A stretch of DNA of 64,000 nucleotides from Cranoglanis bouderius (GCA_023630585.1 CM042552.1:18328069-18392068), one strand, 5' to 3'; counted from the first letter of the stretch, positions 32,971-45,320 are shown. The notes: generated by a model from the letters alone, not told the origin. Numbers and translations are program-made.

Positions 32971-33037
32971 ATATGTGCACTATAATTGTGTGTGTTGAAT
33001 ATTGCGTTATCTCTCATAGAACTGATTTATTCACACA

Positions 33038-33040
<3 letters not shown>

Positions 33041-33085
<45 letters not shown>
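33041..33085. repeat. (GT)22 microsatellite
   Basis: This is an uninterrupted run. Confidence 0.92.
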
Positions 33086-33087
<2 letters not shown>

Positions 33088-33224
33088 GTTGCTGATGTCT
33101 AGGGAGTTTGTTTACTTCTTGTTATTCCCTTCAAGGTCAGTGAGCGAGGGAACAAGGGTATAAGATCTGTTCACCTGGAAAGATTCAGGACGCTGCACTT
33201 CTTCTCCCACCCATCAGACGTGTC

Positions 33225-33528
33225 TTTCTCTCCCTGTCTGCGTCTCTCTATCCGTCTGTCTGTCTGTTTCTGTCTCTGTCTCTTCCAGACTCTCCCGGTC
33301 TCTCACTCTCACTATCTCTCCCTCACTTCCAATCTGTCCAAGACTTTCCTATATCTGTCTCTTTCTTCTAGTCTGTCTGAGACTCGTCTGTCTGTCTGTC
33401 TGTCTCGCTCTCTCTCTCTCATGCTTTCGATTTTTGTCTCTCTGTTTTGTCCCAGTCCATCACCCTTGTCTTTCTTTCTGTCTTTCTCTCACGCTGTCTC
33501 TTTCCCTTGTTCTCTCCCACAGTTCATC

Positions 33529-33574
<46 letters not shown>

Positions 33575-33651
33575 TCCAGAATCTCCCAGTCTCTCTCTCT
33601 CTCTCTGTCTGTCTGTTTCTGTCTCTGTCTTTGTCTCTTCCAGACTCTCCT

Positions 33652-33690
<39 letters not shown>

Positions 33691-33701
33691 TCCAGACTCT
33701 C

Positions 33702-33739
<38 letters not shown>

Positions 33740-34420
33740 GGTCTCTCTCTCTCTGTCTGTCTGTCTGTCTGTTTCTGTCTCTGTCTCTTCCAGACTCTCC
33801 CGGTCTCTCTCTCTCTCTATCTGTCTGTTTCTGTCTCTGTCTCTTCCAGACTCTCCCGGTCTCTCTCTCTCTCTCTGTCTGTCTGTCGATCACTCTCCCT
33901 ATCTCTCTCTCACTTCCAATCTGTCCAAGACTCTCCTATATCTGTCTGTCTGTCTGTCTGTCTCGCTCTCTCTCTCTCATGCTTTCGATTTTTGTCTCTC
34001 TGTTTTGTCCCAGTCCATCACCCTTGTCTTTCTTTCTGTCTTTCTCTCACGCTGTCTCTTTCCCTTGTTCCCTCCCACAGTTCATCTTTTCCCTCTCTCT
34101 CTCTCTCTCTCTCTATCCACCTCTCCTTCTCTCTGCATATCTGTCGTTCTCTACCTTTTTCCCCCCTTTCTTTCCGTCTCACGCCATGTCCGCCTCTCTG
34201 CATCCATCTCTTAACCTCTCTGTCTCTGCTTCTCTTTTTCCCCCCTCTCTATTTTTCTCTCGATCTCTCTTGCACTGTGATTTCTCTGTCTTGTCCATCT
34301 GTCTCTTTCTTCCTCCATCACTGTCTGTTTTTCTTCTCTCTCTGTTTGTTTTCTGTCAGCCCGTCTCTCTGTCTGTCTCCGTCTTCCCCTCTATCCCTCC
34401 CCCCCCCTCCATGGTCCCTC
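33225..34420. repeat. 1.2-kb CT/CTGT pyrimidine tract with internal duplications
   Basis: Units of TCTGTCTCTTCCAGACTCTC followed by CCGGTCTC and (CT)n recur at least six times. A longer block containing ATGCTTTCGATTTTTGTCTC and CCATCACCCTTGTCTTTC starts at 33421 and again at 33979 (offset 558), nearly identical over about 150-190 bp. Because the strand lacks A, stop codons are rare and all three frames stay open for 255-402 codons; the Ser/Leu-only products are not proteins. Confidence 0.88.
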
Positions 34421-34866
34421 TGGTATAATCCCTGTGTCTCGCCTCAGAGCTCTACTGTTTTATTGAATGGGTCTTTTTATCCGTTCACTCGTTTATCTGC
34501 AGGCTTTTTCTCTTTTTCATCATGTTCAGTCGCTCCGCTTCATGTAATGTCCCCAAAGGACACAGATTTTCTCTGTCTCTCTCTTTCCCTGTCTGTCTCT
34601 GAAGCAGCTGTACTGGTGCGAATGCATTAGGACGTCAGAAATAAAACACAGACATACCTCGTGTAGGTGTGATGATTTATCAGTGTGATGATTTACCATG
34701 ATAATCAAACACTGATATCATTCGCCTCCTGCTACTGAAACTCATTTCGTTTATATACCTTCACTACTTAGGGAGCGACCTGGAGGGAGAGTTAATGAAG
34801 TGCCCTTTATTGCATTATGGAAAATTGCCTTTAGATATTGCTCTTTAAGGAATAAAGGCTAAATAA

Positions 34867-34874
<8 letters not shown>

Positions 34875-34916
<42 letters not shown>
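34875..34916. repeat. (AC)21 microsatellite
   Basis: This run ends in CGCGTGTGCGC. Confidence 0.9.
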
Positions 34917-34918
<2 letters not shown>

Positions 34919-35029
34919 GTGTGCGCACAAATGTAATCTTCTTGAATTTTATGATTTGCAAATCCAACTTTTTGTAAATGCATAATTTTCAGAGATAGCC
35001 CCGCCCACCCAGCTGTCTGCAGCTGTGAT

Positions 35030-35790
35030 TTGCAACATGATTGTTACCGTAAAATCGCAATTCATAATCGCATCGCTAACAATGTAGAGGTAAATAGCTA
35101 TTCATTTTTGACATGTACGTTGTAAAGACATAAATTGTGATTGGTAATCGCAACATAAACGTAATTCTATAATCGTGATTCGTAATCGCGACACGAAGGC
35201 GTAAATCGCGATTCCGAATAGCGACACGAGGGCGTAAATCGCGATTCCGAATAGCGACACAAAGGCGTAAATCGCGATTCGGATTCACATTTGAACATTA
35301 TAGACATTAATCGCAATTTTGAATTGCAACATGAAGACATAAACTGTGATTTGTAATGCATGTGAACACTGTATAGATGTGAATTGTGATTCATAATCCC
35401 ATATGAACACTATATAGACGTAATCTTATGTAATGTTAGTAATGTTACATTAATAACGTGAACCAATAATTGCGATTCATCATCGCAGCATGAGGATGTA
35501 AATTGCGATTCGCAATCGCGACATAAACACTGTAAAACGTCAGTTGTGATTCATAATCTCATGATAAACATAAACGTTAATTATGATGCATAATCGCACT
35601 ATGAACAAAAAACCATTGCGATCGTAATCGTTACATAAACACTGTAAAACTTTAACTGTGGTTCGTAATGGTGACAAACTTAAAGATAAGGAGACTTAAA
35701 GAACGTAAATGCAAAGATGTCAATTCTGACTCGTAAACACGATATGAACGTTGTAAGGACGTAAATTGCGATGTTATTGTGACATAAACA
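35030..35790. repeat. degenerate GTAAATCGCGATTCGTAATCG array
   Basis: Units of about 33-40 bp follow the form CGTAAATCGCGATTCG followed by TAATCGCGACACGAAG. The best copies lie at 35175-35285, with CpG to TpG/CpA decay outward (TTGTGATTCATAATC). Each unit holds the palindrome AATCGCGATT. The CpG density is exceptional for the surrounding intron. Confidence 0.8.
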
Positions 35791-36048
35791 AAATCTATAA
35801 CTTAGAATTCATAGCTGCAAGGGAGAGGATTTATTATTTTGGTGATTAGTTTTAGTAGTAAATTACTTTGCATCCTTATGTTACATCACATTGTTATATA
35901 TTACTGTGTAGAGTATGACACAGCATTATATATATATATATAAAGGGTTATGATTATGACTATAACAGCAGACTGTATTGTAGTTGTGTAAAATGGGTTT
36001 AGTTTCTATATTAGGGGCTGTATGTCTAAAATGTCGCTCTTTCTGCAG

Positions 36049-36169
36049 TTACACAAAGCGAGTTGTGGGCAGTGGGATACGAGCCCAGGCACAAAACCCA
36101 GAAGTTCGGGTGAAGGAGGCTGATCCGGTCATCAACAAGCTGATCGACAAGCTGAAGCATGTCAACCAG
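36049..36169 (+). CDS. gpc5: gpc5 coding exon 6
   Basis: The exon is 121 nt (one base completing Ser416, then residues 417-456; entry phase 2, exit phase 0). The acceptor is CTTTCTGCAG and the donor CAACCAG|GTACGA. It reads YTKRVVGSGIRAQ, NPEVRVKEADPVINKLIDKL and KHVNQ, almost the same as human GPC5 (YTQRVVGNGIKAQ, DPVINQIIDKLKH). This is the last part of the globular domain before the flexible glycanation region. It has no cysteine, as expected. It is isolated by 21.9 kb upstream and 14.3 kb downstream. Confidence 0.95.
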
Positions 36170-36949
36170 GTACGAACCAATCAGATGATCAGGAATTCGA
36201 ATCAATCATCTATGAGGCGTTCATATAATTATCGGGTTATTAATAAACCTGAGCGAATCAATCAGGTGATCAAACCAATGCAGTGACTCAGATATGAACT
36301 GATCAATATGGCCAAGAGAACCGATCGGATACAAACAGAGATCAGTATAGCAGTTTGAATCGGTTAGGTACGGACCAATCGGGTGATCGGTTCAAACGAA
36401 CGAATCGATCCTGTATGAACTAGCTAGCTAACATCACTTGCTAAATAATATGTATCGTATTATATACAGTAGGTGGCGTACGAAACATAAACAGCTAGCT
36501 TGCTGATAGACGTATAAAATCGGGTTAAATAAAACGAGCTGGCCCAGAAGCACAGCCTTGGACTTTTAATGATTTTTCTGGTCAGAAATTAACGTGTGTA
36601 ATTTGTCTTTAGCGCAGAACAGCCAGCGAGGATGTGTGTGATCGATGGATACATATTTACCAGTCCATCTCCAGTGTTTGTGTTCAGCTTCTGGCTAAAT
36701 CAATGCTGCTTTAGCCCCATTGTCTCATTGTGGTGTTTGTGCTGAGGCAGCTGTGTGTAGTGCATTTAGCCAGAGGATGTGATGACGCTAATGCTGATTC
36801 AGGGATCATTATGGTTGATTTTAGCCACACACACACACACACACATGTGCTGTATTTCAGATGAGGCTGGGCTTTCATTTTATCCAGGGCAAACCATTTC
36901 AGCCTTTATTCCTTAGTCATTTTTGCTGTCAGTCCTTTACAGTTATTTA

Positions 36950-38000
36950 CTCTTTAACCTGGCAAGTGACTTATTTTTTGGAAGCTTAACTCCATAATCT
37001 GGCAGCTAAATCAATAACCTGGAAGCTAACTCTGTAATCTCTTGAGGTGATTTGCTAATCCTGTAATCTGGCAACCAACTTCATAATCTGGGAGCTCAGT
37101 AATTCTGGGAGTTCACCCCATTATTGTGGGGGTCATTTGCTAATCTGGGAGTTGACCCCATAATCTATGAGATTACTTTGTCATCTGTGAGATGATTTGC
37201 TAATCTGGGAGTTGACCCCATAATCTATGGGATTACTTTGTCATCTGTGAGATGATTTGCTAATCTGGGAGTTGACCCCATAATCTATGGGATTACTTTG
37301 TCATCTGTGAGATGATTTGCTAATCTGGGAGTTGACCCCATAATCTATGAGATTATTTTGTCATCTGTGAGATGATTTGCTAATCTGGGAGTTGACCCCA
37401 TAATCTATGAGATTACTTTGTAATCTGTAAAATGATTTGCTAATCTGGGAGTTGACCCCGTAATCTTGAACATAACTCTAACTTTGGAGATCATTTGGAA
37501 ATATCAGAGGTAACTCCGTAATAAATGCTCATTTCAGAATCTGGGAACTCCGTAATCTGGGCGGCGTCTCTGTAATCTGGGAGTTCACTTCACCATCTAG
37601 GAAATAACTAATCCTAGGAAGTCATTTGAAAACCAGGGAACTAACTCCATAGTCTCTGAGACAACTCTGTAAATCCTTAATTTGGGAGCTTATTTATTAA
37701 TCTATTAATTTGCTCTGTAACCTATTTAACGTCATAATCTGGGAACATTAAACTAGGGTGTCATGTGCTAATCTGGAAGCTCTGTAATTGTTAAACTAAC
37801 TCCGTAATTTGTGAGATTAACGCCATAATATATCAGTATATTCTGGGAGGAAACTCTGGAACTTCAATCTGGGAGGTAATTTGCTAATCTGGAAGATGGC
37901 TCCATGACCTTTCATTAACTCTGTAATCTGTGATGTGGTTTATTAATATGTGAGGTGATTTGCTAATCTGGGAGCTAACTGTAATCTGGGGGTGCATCTT
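36950..38000. repeat. TAATCTGGGAGNTNACTCC 20-bp word array
   Basis: The base word is about 20 bp (TAATCTGGGAGCTAACTCCG and variants) and repeats irregularly for about 1 kb. In the centre it has been amplified as a 60-bp unit (see 37141-37465). Confidence 0.8.
37141..37465. repeat. 60-bp minisatellite made of three 20-bp subunits
   Basis: Five full units lie at 37141, 37201, 37261, 37321 and 37381, plus a partial sixth. Each is TAATCTGGGAGTTGACCCCA, then TAATCTATGRGATTACTTTG, then TCATCTGTGAGATGATTTGC. The units at 37201 and 37261 are identical; the others differ at 1-5 positions. All three subunits are diverged versions of the flanking 20-bp word. Confidence 0.95.
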
Positions 38001-38251
38001 TTTTTTTTTTTTCTTTCTTTTTTTTAATCTTCCTTGCTAGAAACTTACTTGCTGATTTTTCAACTGGTTATATTTTAACAATGCACATGACGCTATAGAT
38101 ATTTCAGTATAGATATTACATAATGAGTGTGGTTGATGTCATAATCGGCATCAAGGGTCCGAGCTCAGGTGCACGTAGTGGCGCATGCTAATGGTTCGTC
38201 GTTTGTATGCAAATGAATATGCGACTCGAATACAGATCTCTCTCGCTCTCT

Positions 38252-38295
<44 letters not shown>

Positions 38296-38689
38296 AATAT
38301 TTGTGTGCCTGAGATAGTCTGACCCTCAACAGAAGCCAAAAGATTATAATTTAAAAGTCTGTCCTATATACTGACCTAGTCTACTACTTAGTGAACACTT
38401 CAATGTGCTAGTATGTGATTTGAGACACAGCCCTGGACTTGGTAGTTGTACATGAGAGGAAATCAGGATTTCTCCAGTGAAACTGTGCTCCGTTTCTCAC
38501 TGTGAATTATTTACCGCCCTTTGGCATGCGGCTCGTCTCCCTTCTGAATCAGTGATGCGTTTCTCCTCTGAATCAGTGATGTGTTTCCTGTCTGAGGTCA
38601 ACAGCGTTAACGTCAGCGTGTGTGTGTGTGTGTTTTCACTGTCGTTCTCCACACAAACAAAAACGCCTGTGGGAATAAGCGAGGGGTTT

Positions 38690-38930
38690 AAAAATGCACC
38701 AAGGCCTACGCCCTCCTCTACGAAGGTGGTTAATTATCAGGCTCGTTAGCAAAGCGACCTCGCCGACCTTCAGGAAGTGCCGGGGTCAGAGTTCACCGTA
38801 GAGCCTTCACTTAGTCCTCCAGACAATAAAAACGAGAAGAATATCTCGCATTCTTTCGGGGGCACCGATAACCAACACTCCTCACTCGTCATGCTAATGA
38901 GGGGTCGTTAAGCACGGGAACAAATCTGGA
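38690..38930. promoter_or_regulatory. candidate conserved non-coding element
   Basis: This non-repetitive stretch has balanced composition and contains GGTGGTTAATTATCAGGC, ACAATAAAAACGAG and CATGCTAATGAGG (homeodomain/POU-like words). It lies directly before a purine-only tract (about 38945-39085). Conservation is untested. Confidence 0.2.
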
Positions 38931-39599
38931 AATGGCAAGACGTGCAGGAGGACGAGACGGAGAGATAAAAAGAGAAAGCTGGGAAGAAAAAAGGAGAGAT
39001 GGAGAAAGACAAAAGGAGGAGAAGAAGAAGAGAAAGAATAATAGAAAGACGGACAGAGGGAGACGGAAAAGAAGTGTGTGTGTGTGTGTGGGGGGGGAGA
39101 GAAGACTACCTGTCAGTATGACCTTTAACTCAGGACACCAAACACACCGAGAGGACAAGAAGTGTGTGCGTGTGTGTGTGTAAATAAGGAGGTGATAGCT
39201 GTGCTCCACCCGTCACTGTCTCAAGACTTTCCGTTAAACATCAGTGACACACGACCTTATTCAAAGGTCAGACTCGTCCCATTCGTCATATCCTGCACTT
39301 CCCCTGTGCACTAGCTCCTTTACATGCAGTAGGGTGCTCACTCGGGGAAAGTCCGTGAGATGTAGTGCACGTTTTGATAACTCATGATATAAAGTGTGAA
39401 ACAGTGGACACTTTTTTTTTCCCCACCTGTGATGTTTTTGCACTCAGCAGTCTAGGCCTGCTCTGTATGGCAGAGGGGCGGGGCCACCTGAGGGGAGGAG
39501 CTAATGAAGATGGATAGCTTGTTAGTAAATATGCTGGATGGCTTTGTCCTGGGATTATTTAAACTAAACATAAATAGAGAACTGGATAGACAGAAAAAC

Positions 39600-40215
39600 A
39601 TTTTCTATTCTTTTATCTGTTTCTCTCTGTCTTCTTCTCTGTCTCTCCCATTTTATACTGCCTTCATTTTTTATTTTTCTTCCTTTCATTCATACCCTTA
39701 CTTTTCACTTTCTTTCTGATTCATTTCTTCCTTTTTTCTTTCTTTCTGATTCCTTTCTTCCTTTTTCTTTTTGATTCATTTCTTTCTGATTCATTTCTTT
39801 TTTCTTTCTTTCTGATTCCTTTCTTCCTTTCATTTTTCTTTTTCTTTCTTTCTGATGCATTTCCTCCTTTTTTCTTTTTCTTTCTTTCTTTCAGATTAAT
39901 TTCTTTTTTTCTTTCTGATTCCTTTCTTCCTTTTTCTTCCTGATTCATTTCTTTTTTCTTTCTTTCTGATTCCTTTCTTCCTTTCATTTTTTCTTTTTCT
40001 TACTTTGATGCATTTCCTCCTTTTTTCTTTCTTTCTTTCTGATTCATTTCTTCCTTTCATTTTTTCTTTTTCTTTCTTTGATTCATTTCTTCCTTTGTCT
40101 TTCTTTCTGATGCTTTTCTTTCTTTCTTTCTTTCAGATTAATTTCTTTTTTCTTTCTGATTCATTTCTTTCTTTCCTTCCTTGTTTTTTGATTCACTTTT
40201 TTTTTTTTAAATCCT
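39600..40215. repeat. TTTCTTTCTGATTCATTTCTTCC array
   Basis: The 0.6-kb pyrimidine tract alternates (TTTC)n with GATTCATTTC / GATTCCTTTC words at about 25-50 bp spacing. Lys/Glu-rich frames on the minus strand are compositional. Confidence 0.8.
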
Positions 40216-41029
40216 CCTTTCATTTTCAGCTCCTCACAGTATTTCCGGGAAGTAAACTATCCAGTTTATCAGCAGTAAATTCATCTGTCACTCTGCGTTT
40301 TGCAGTTACTCTGGATATGAATTGATTTTTCTCCTGGGGAAAAAGAATGGGCTGTCTGTTTATTTATTTATTTATTTTTTCCGGTTGGTGGAAACGGCAG
40401 CACAGAAAATCATCTGTGAGATGAAAAGTGTGTGTGTGTGTGTGTGTGTGTAAAGGCAGCTGCACGTTATTTACACCAGTTTACACCATCACAGCTGAAC
40501 TGGATTAAATTAGGACTTTAGCGCTTTATCGTATTATAGCGGATCAATATTTACACTTAGTGCTGTTTAGTTCCTGGTTGGAGGCTGGACTGTTTGTTTA
40601 ATATCACGAGATTGTGTACACACACACACACTTACACACACTGACGCCAAACTCTCGTTAACAACCAGCGGTTTGTTTTCACGGTTCAAGTCTCTGATGC
40701 TAATTGAATTAAACGTTTGTTTTAATTTGTCTTCTGTTTGATTAATAAGATAAACAAGAGTCAAAATGAATTGTACATAAACACAACACTCACACAATGC
40801 TCAGCAATGCAGCTAAGAATCTTTTCAAAGGTCGGGATCGGCTCCTCGGCATCTGATTGGTTCGTTTCAGCTGAGGCTCCGCCCACTTACTCACCCAGCC
40901 TTCATTAGTACACCCAGAATGTTTGATTTATGTCAGCTGAAGAGGGAAGCTGTTACCGAGGGAGGAATTTACCTAATACTGGCTGAATCGAAATCAGGAC
41001 ACACGTGGCCTTCACATGGCCGACTCTGG

Positions 41030-42400
41030 AGTGAGAAGAATTAATTTACTTTACCATTTGGGACAAAGCCTTAAAATGGCCGTAGTTCTAGTAAAACACT
41101 AACTTAGTCATAAGCTCTAATTTGGGACAGAGTCTTAAAAAAAAACAAAAAACCTTGTAGTAAGAACACAACCTCTATCGTTTGGGATGAAACCCTACAG
41201 TGGATGACTTTGGTGTACGGGTAAAACAGTACTTAGGGATAAAGTCTAATTTGGGACAAGGCCAATATTCTAGTACAAACACAACCTAGGGATGAGGTGT
41301 GGTATTTGATTGGACCTTGTTAAAAAATATCAGATATTTTAGTAAGAGCACTAACTGTTCATGAATTCTGGTATTTGGGACAGAGCCTTACTACATCACC
41401 ATTCTAGTAAGAACATCAGCTAGGGATAAACTCTAATTTGGGACAGAGCCATAAAACGCCAATTCCAGTAAGAACTCTAGTGTTTGAGAGGAAGCCTTAA
41501 AATGGCCGACTTCAATGTAAGAACACTAACTAGGGACGAAGTGCAGTATTTGGGATGGAACCTTGGTTAAAATGTCTGATCTTTCAGTAAGTCGTTATCC
41601 CGACAGGAATTCTGCCTTGAAATGGTCGCTGTTCTAGAAAGAGCACTAACTAGTGATGAATTTTAGTGTTTGGGATTGAACCTTAAAATAGCAGAGTACA
41701 CTTAAGTTGTGCATTCTAGAGTGGAGCCATCCTTAGAGTGGCAGTTCTGGGATTTGGAACAAAACCTGGAAATACAAAAAGTTAGAAAACTAATTAGTCA
41801 CGTTTTCCAGCATTGAGGACGGAGCCGTAGAACCCTAAATAACAGATGAAAAGGTTCTCAGTAGAGCACTTTGTTAGCTAGTGAATGCTTCGTTAAGTCC
41901 TGAGAGGGGTGGGGGGGTTGTACTTGTCATAGGGTTCATCAGAGAACCATTAAGAGTTGTCCCGGTCGACTATGTAATAAGAGCACTAAGTAGTGATGAA
42001 GTGTACTGTTTGGGATGGTGCCTTAATCAAGCTTAGTTTGTGATGCCTTCACCAAGGTGAAAAGTTGATAATGGTTACGTGACTAGAACACTAACTCTGG
42101 CACAGTACCTTAAAATCCTTCAAAACGATTATGTTCTAGCAAGGACACTAGCTAGGGATGCCCAGATTCTAATTTGGGACAGAGCCATAAAATGGTCAAC
42201 GTTCAAGACAAAGCGCCATATCTAGCGTCTTGGACAGAATCTTAAAATGGCCGACGTTCTTGTTGGAACACTAACCAGGGATGAACTCTAGCGTTTGGGA
42301 CGGAGCCTTAGAGGAGTCGATCTTCTAGTAGGCAGGAATGCTAACTAGTAATGAATTCCAGCATTTACGACGGAGCCGTAAAATGGCTCCATTAAATGCA
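41030..42400. repeat. degenerate GGGACAGAGCCTTAAAATGG array, unit of roughly 65 bp
   Basis: Recurring phrases in fixed order are TTTGGGACAGAGCCTTAAAA, ATGGCCGAC, TTCTAGTAAGAACACTAACT and AGGGATGAAGTCTAGT. About 18-20 worn units can be followed, and a few more are seen at about 43010-43205. It looks like an old minisatellite that is no longer homogenised. Confidence 0.75.
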
Positions 42401-42541
42401 TTTCTAAATTAGCTAATCTTCCCAGTGCTAATCATTTCTCTCACAAATTTAGCTGGTAAAAAAAAAAAAAAAAAGAGTTGACATTCATTTGATAAACGAG
42501 GCTGTCGGGGAAGAGCAGCATCTGCCTGAGCGTACGCTGAA

Positions 42542-42573
<32 letters not shown>

Positions 42574-42585
42574 ACACACACACAG
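42542..42585. repeat. (CA)n microsatellite, one interruption
   Basis: This CA run has a single GA interruption. A poly-A run lies just upstream at about 42459-42475. Confidence 0.85.
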
Positions 42586-44498
42586 TGTAATAAACATTTC
42601 ATTTATAACTGGTGATAAATTGGGGCAGTAAATTTGAACGCTGAGGTAAATAAATGTCCCGAATGCGCAAACACGCACTCGTGACATTTTCAAATCTGTG
42701 TTGACACTTTAACCAGAATATTTAAAACACACACACACACACACATGCTAATATTTTCGCTAGCAATCTTATTAGCTTGCTCTTTAACACTCACAAGTAC
42801 TGAATGTAAAAAGAAAAGTGACTTTAAAAGCAAACATGGTTTGGGAGTGCTCACTGATCCTTCCTGTGGCCTATTTAGATGCTAATTAGCGCTTACTGTA
42901 CGAGATTAGCGCGATACGTCCGCTAACCAGCACCCGAGGACGCAGGGGTGTGACCTCGAGCTAGGAGCTGTATTCCGGAGCTTTAAAATGGCGGGAACCT
43001 TTCGGACCGAGAGTAAGACGTAAAGTAAGAGCGCTGAGTTCTGGACGGACTGTAGTGCTTGAGACGGAATGTTAAAATGGCTAACGTTCTAGTAACCACG
43101 CTGTATAGTTCTGAATTTGGGACAGAACCGTAACGGCTAATTTGAGACGGAGCCATAAAATGCTGACTGAAACTACTCCGTAAGAACACTAACCCTAGTG
43201 ATGGACTCGAGAAGCCTGCGTGAATCGCGGCGGCGCCGTGATTTTGCCGGGACGTCTAAGAGCGGATGAAATATAAAGTGCACTTGGTAGTGCGCTCAGC
43301 GGTGGTGTGTTAATTAGCGAACGCTTCGTTAAGCTCCGGGCTAAACGAGGCGCATGTTAATGAGGCTTATCAGCGTCACACAGCTGCTCTTCTAAAACCA
43401 TTTATATCAATCTGTTTTTAATGGCTAATTGCTGACCGTGTGTGTGTGTGTGTGTGTGTGTTTATTTTTACATTTTACTCTCTGGTGTTAGTTCTCTCCG
43501 TCTAATCAGGAAGCGACAGACACGTCACCTTTGACCCCACCTTCACCCCTGACCTCATACTAGAAGGTTTCTGGCTCGGTTGAACTTCAGTCTTGCGACT
43601 CGACGCCGGATCGGTGTTGAATTGGCAGTGGAGCTCTGAGGAGATTGGTGACATCCCGTTAAATCTGGAAGCAGGAAGCCCTGAGCTAAACCCTGTTAAA
43701 CTCCCTCTCTCTGGAGTGCGCCGCACCGCTTAGCCCCCCCCCCGGGCCTCTCTTCAGATTTCCAGGACCTGAACAGAGCTCTGTAAATCCCCTGCCACCG
43801 CATCACCTCACGCTGAGGGAACAGCCGCTCGTGTGAACTCCGTAAGGGCGCCTTCTTCGAGTTTACTAGACATTTGTCAAAATGTTGAAGCTAGACTTAA
43901 ACGCTGGAATGATGGCAAATAAAACAACTGCAGTAGACGGTTTATAACACAAACTAGCATTCAAATTTGGAGTCTAATCTCAAATTAGCATTGTAGTAAA
44001 TGGGCTAAAACGGGCACTAGCGTTAGAGTAAACGGGCTAATTGGGAAACTAGCCTTCGAGTAAACCAGCGCTGTAGTAAACATGTTAACTCACAGACTGG
44101 ACCTGTTGCAATGCATTTTGGTCCGGAATCTCCATAAAAGCATGTGCTAAGGTTCGTGTGTCTCTGTTCCCCCCCCCCCCCCCCACCCCCAGTTAATGGG
44201 GTTATTGATCATTCTGACACACTGGAATTTCTCTAACACACACACACACACGCACAAAGAAAACGCCATCTGAACCTGAACGCATTTAGATTACTTCATT
44301 CCAGCCTGGACACACACTTCCATCAGAATATAATCTCCACACACTCACACACACACTCTTCCATCAGAATATAGCGTCTTCACACACTCCCTCCTCTATA
44401 ATAACATACCTTATGGAATATTCTGAACACATACGCTTGCTATCCGTTCCGCTTTGCTAGCGTCTGTACTATTATTCAGTGTTCGTCAGTGAAGCAGG

Positions 44499-44499
<1 letters not shown>

Positions 44500-44543
<44 letters not shown>
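44500..44543. repeat. (AC)22 microsatellite
   Basis: This is an uninterrupted run. A poly-C run lies at about 44170-44185. Confidence 0.9.
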
Positions 44544-44546
<3 letters not shown>

Positions 44547-44799
44547 TAGTTGCTGTGTAATCACATGACTTTGTATCTGACGGTGCATTCAGACAGAAAG
44601 CTTTTCTAAACGTGAAAGTCACGTTTATAACACGTTCTCCATCCCAGTGAGGGTAACGTCATGAGGTCACTGTTGCTAGGCAGCAAGCCAACATGGACAT
44701 TAAAAAAAAAAAAAACACTTGACTCTGAATGAAATGAAAGGGTCGGACTTATGTTCCCTAGGTTCAGTGACCTTGCCTCAGTGAGCGGTACGGGGATAA

Positions 44800-44880
44800 A
44801 ACGTAAAGACAACAGTGCAAACGAGCCGCGGAATCATCCAGAACGTCGACGTTCACCTCAGATGTGGTGCTAATAAGGAC
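44800..44880 (-). repeat. CATCTGAGG family, copy 4 (inverted)
   Basis: On the minus strand, CACATCTGAGGTGAACGTCG, ACGTTCTGGATGATTC, GCTCGTTTGCAC and TTGTCTTTACGTTTTAT line up with copy 1 at 5035-5215. Confidence 0.5.
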
Positions 44881-45059
44881 ACCGCTTCGTTGCCTGACAG
44901 CTAATTCGTCTGCTTTAACTAGTTGGTGGAATTCATATGATCGCTCTGACGTATCGTCACGGCTCTAGTCTGTATCGTTTTTACTGGCAGTGTAAGTGCA
45001 AGATTTATTTCTTTTTATTTGTATGACTTATAACGGCTGCTGGCTCAAGATGAAATTCA

Positions 45060-45320
45060 CGCCGAGTAATGGACAGATCACTGCACCTGCATCATCATTA
45101 TGAGCTTAATGAAGCTGTGGTTTATACACAGCGGCGGCGCTAATAACGCTGTCAAGCCTCACAATAGATCCATTTTCCCTCCGCAGCACAAAGCCGCCAA
45201 CCGCCGTTAGATAACGCACCGATCTCCTGCTCGGTGGCTGTTCCTGCTCAGCCTGTCATGGCGGCATGCGAGATGATGTTGGCCCGAGCGTCGGGGTGAA
45301 TGTCAGAGACGAGCCGCTGA
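45060..45320. promoter_or_regulatory. candidate conserved non-coding element
   Basis: This CpG-containing, repeat-free stretch carries CATCATCATTATGAGCTTAA, GCTAATAACGCTGTCAAG and CAGGATTAGCGG. It stands out from the AT-rich repeat landscape. Conservation is untested. Confidence 0.2.

Larger units (their letters stand above)
14197..36048 (+). other. gpc5: gpc5 intron 5 (about 21.9 kb)
   Basis: This is the largest complete intron. It holds the microsatellite blocks, a CTGT array, a PIF/Harbinger pseudogene, a 5S-derived SINE-like element, hAT- and Tc1-like remnants, a 1.2-kb pyrimidine tract and a CGCGATT-word array, all listed separately. Stretches where I see only unclassified AT-rich sequence with many GCTAGC/TTAGC words include about 16000-16600, 29300-29900 and 30500-31380. 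Confidence 0.75.

Noticed and set aside
33220..34630. Three overlapping 255-402-codon open frames of Ser/Leu/Cys/Val
   Set aside because: They lie wholly in a pyrimidine tract that lacks A and therefore stop codons. All three frames are open, with no domain and pure repeat composition.
37141..37465. CRISPR-like regular repeats
   Set aside because: The 60-bp units are contiguous, without unique spacers of constant length, in a vertebrate intron; it is a minisatellite.
39721..39987. Lys/Glu/Arg-rich minus-strand frame
   Set aside because: It is a translation of the TTTC tract. The same holds for purine tracts at 32792-32998 and 38932-39183.
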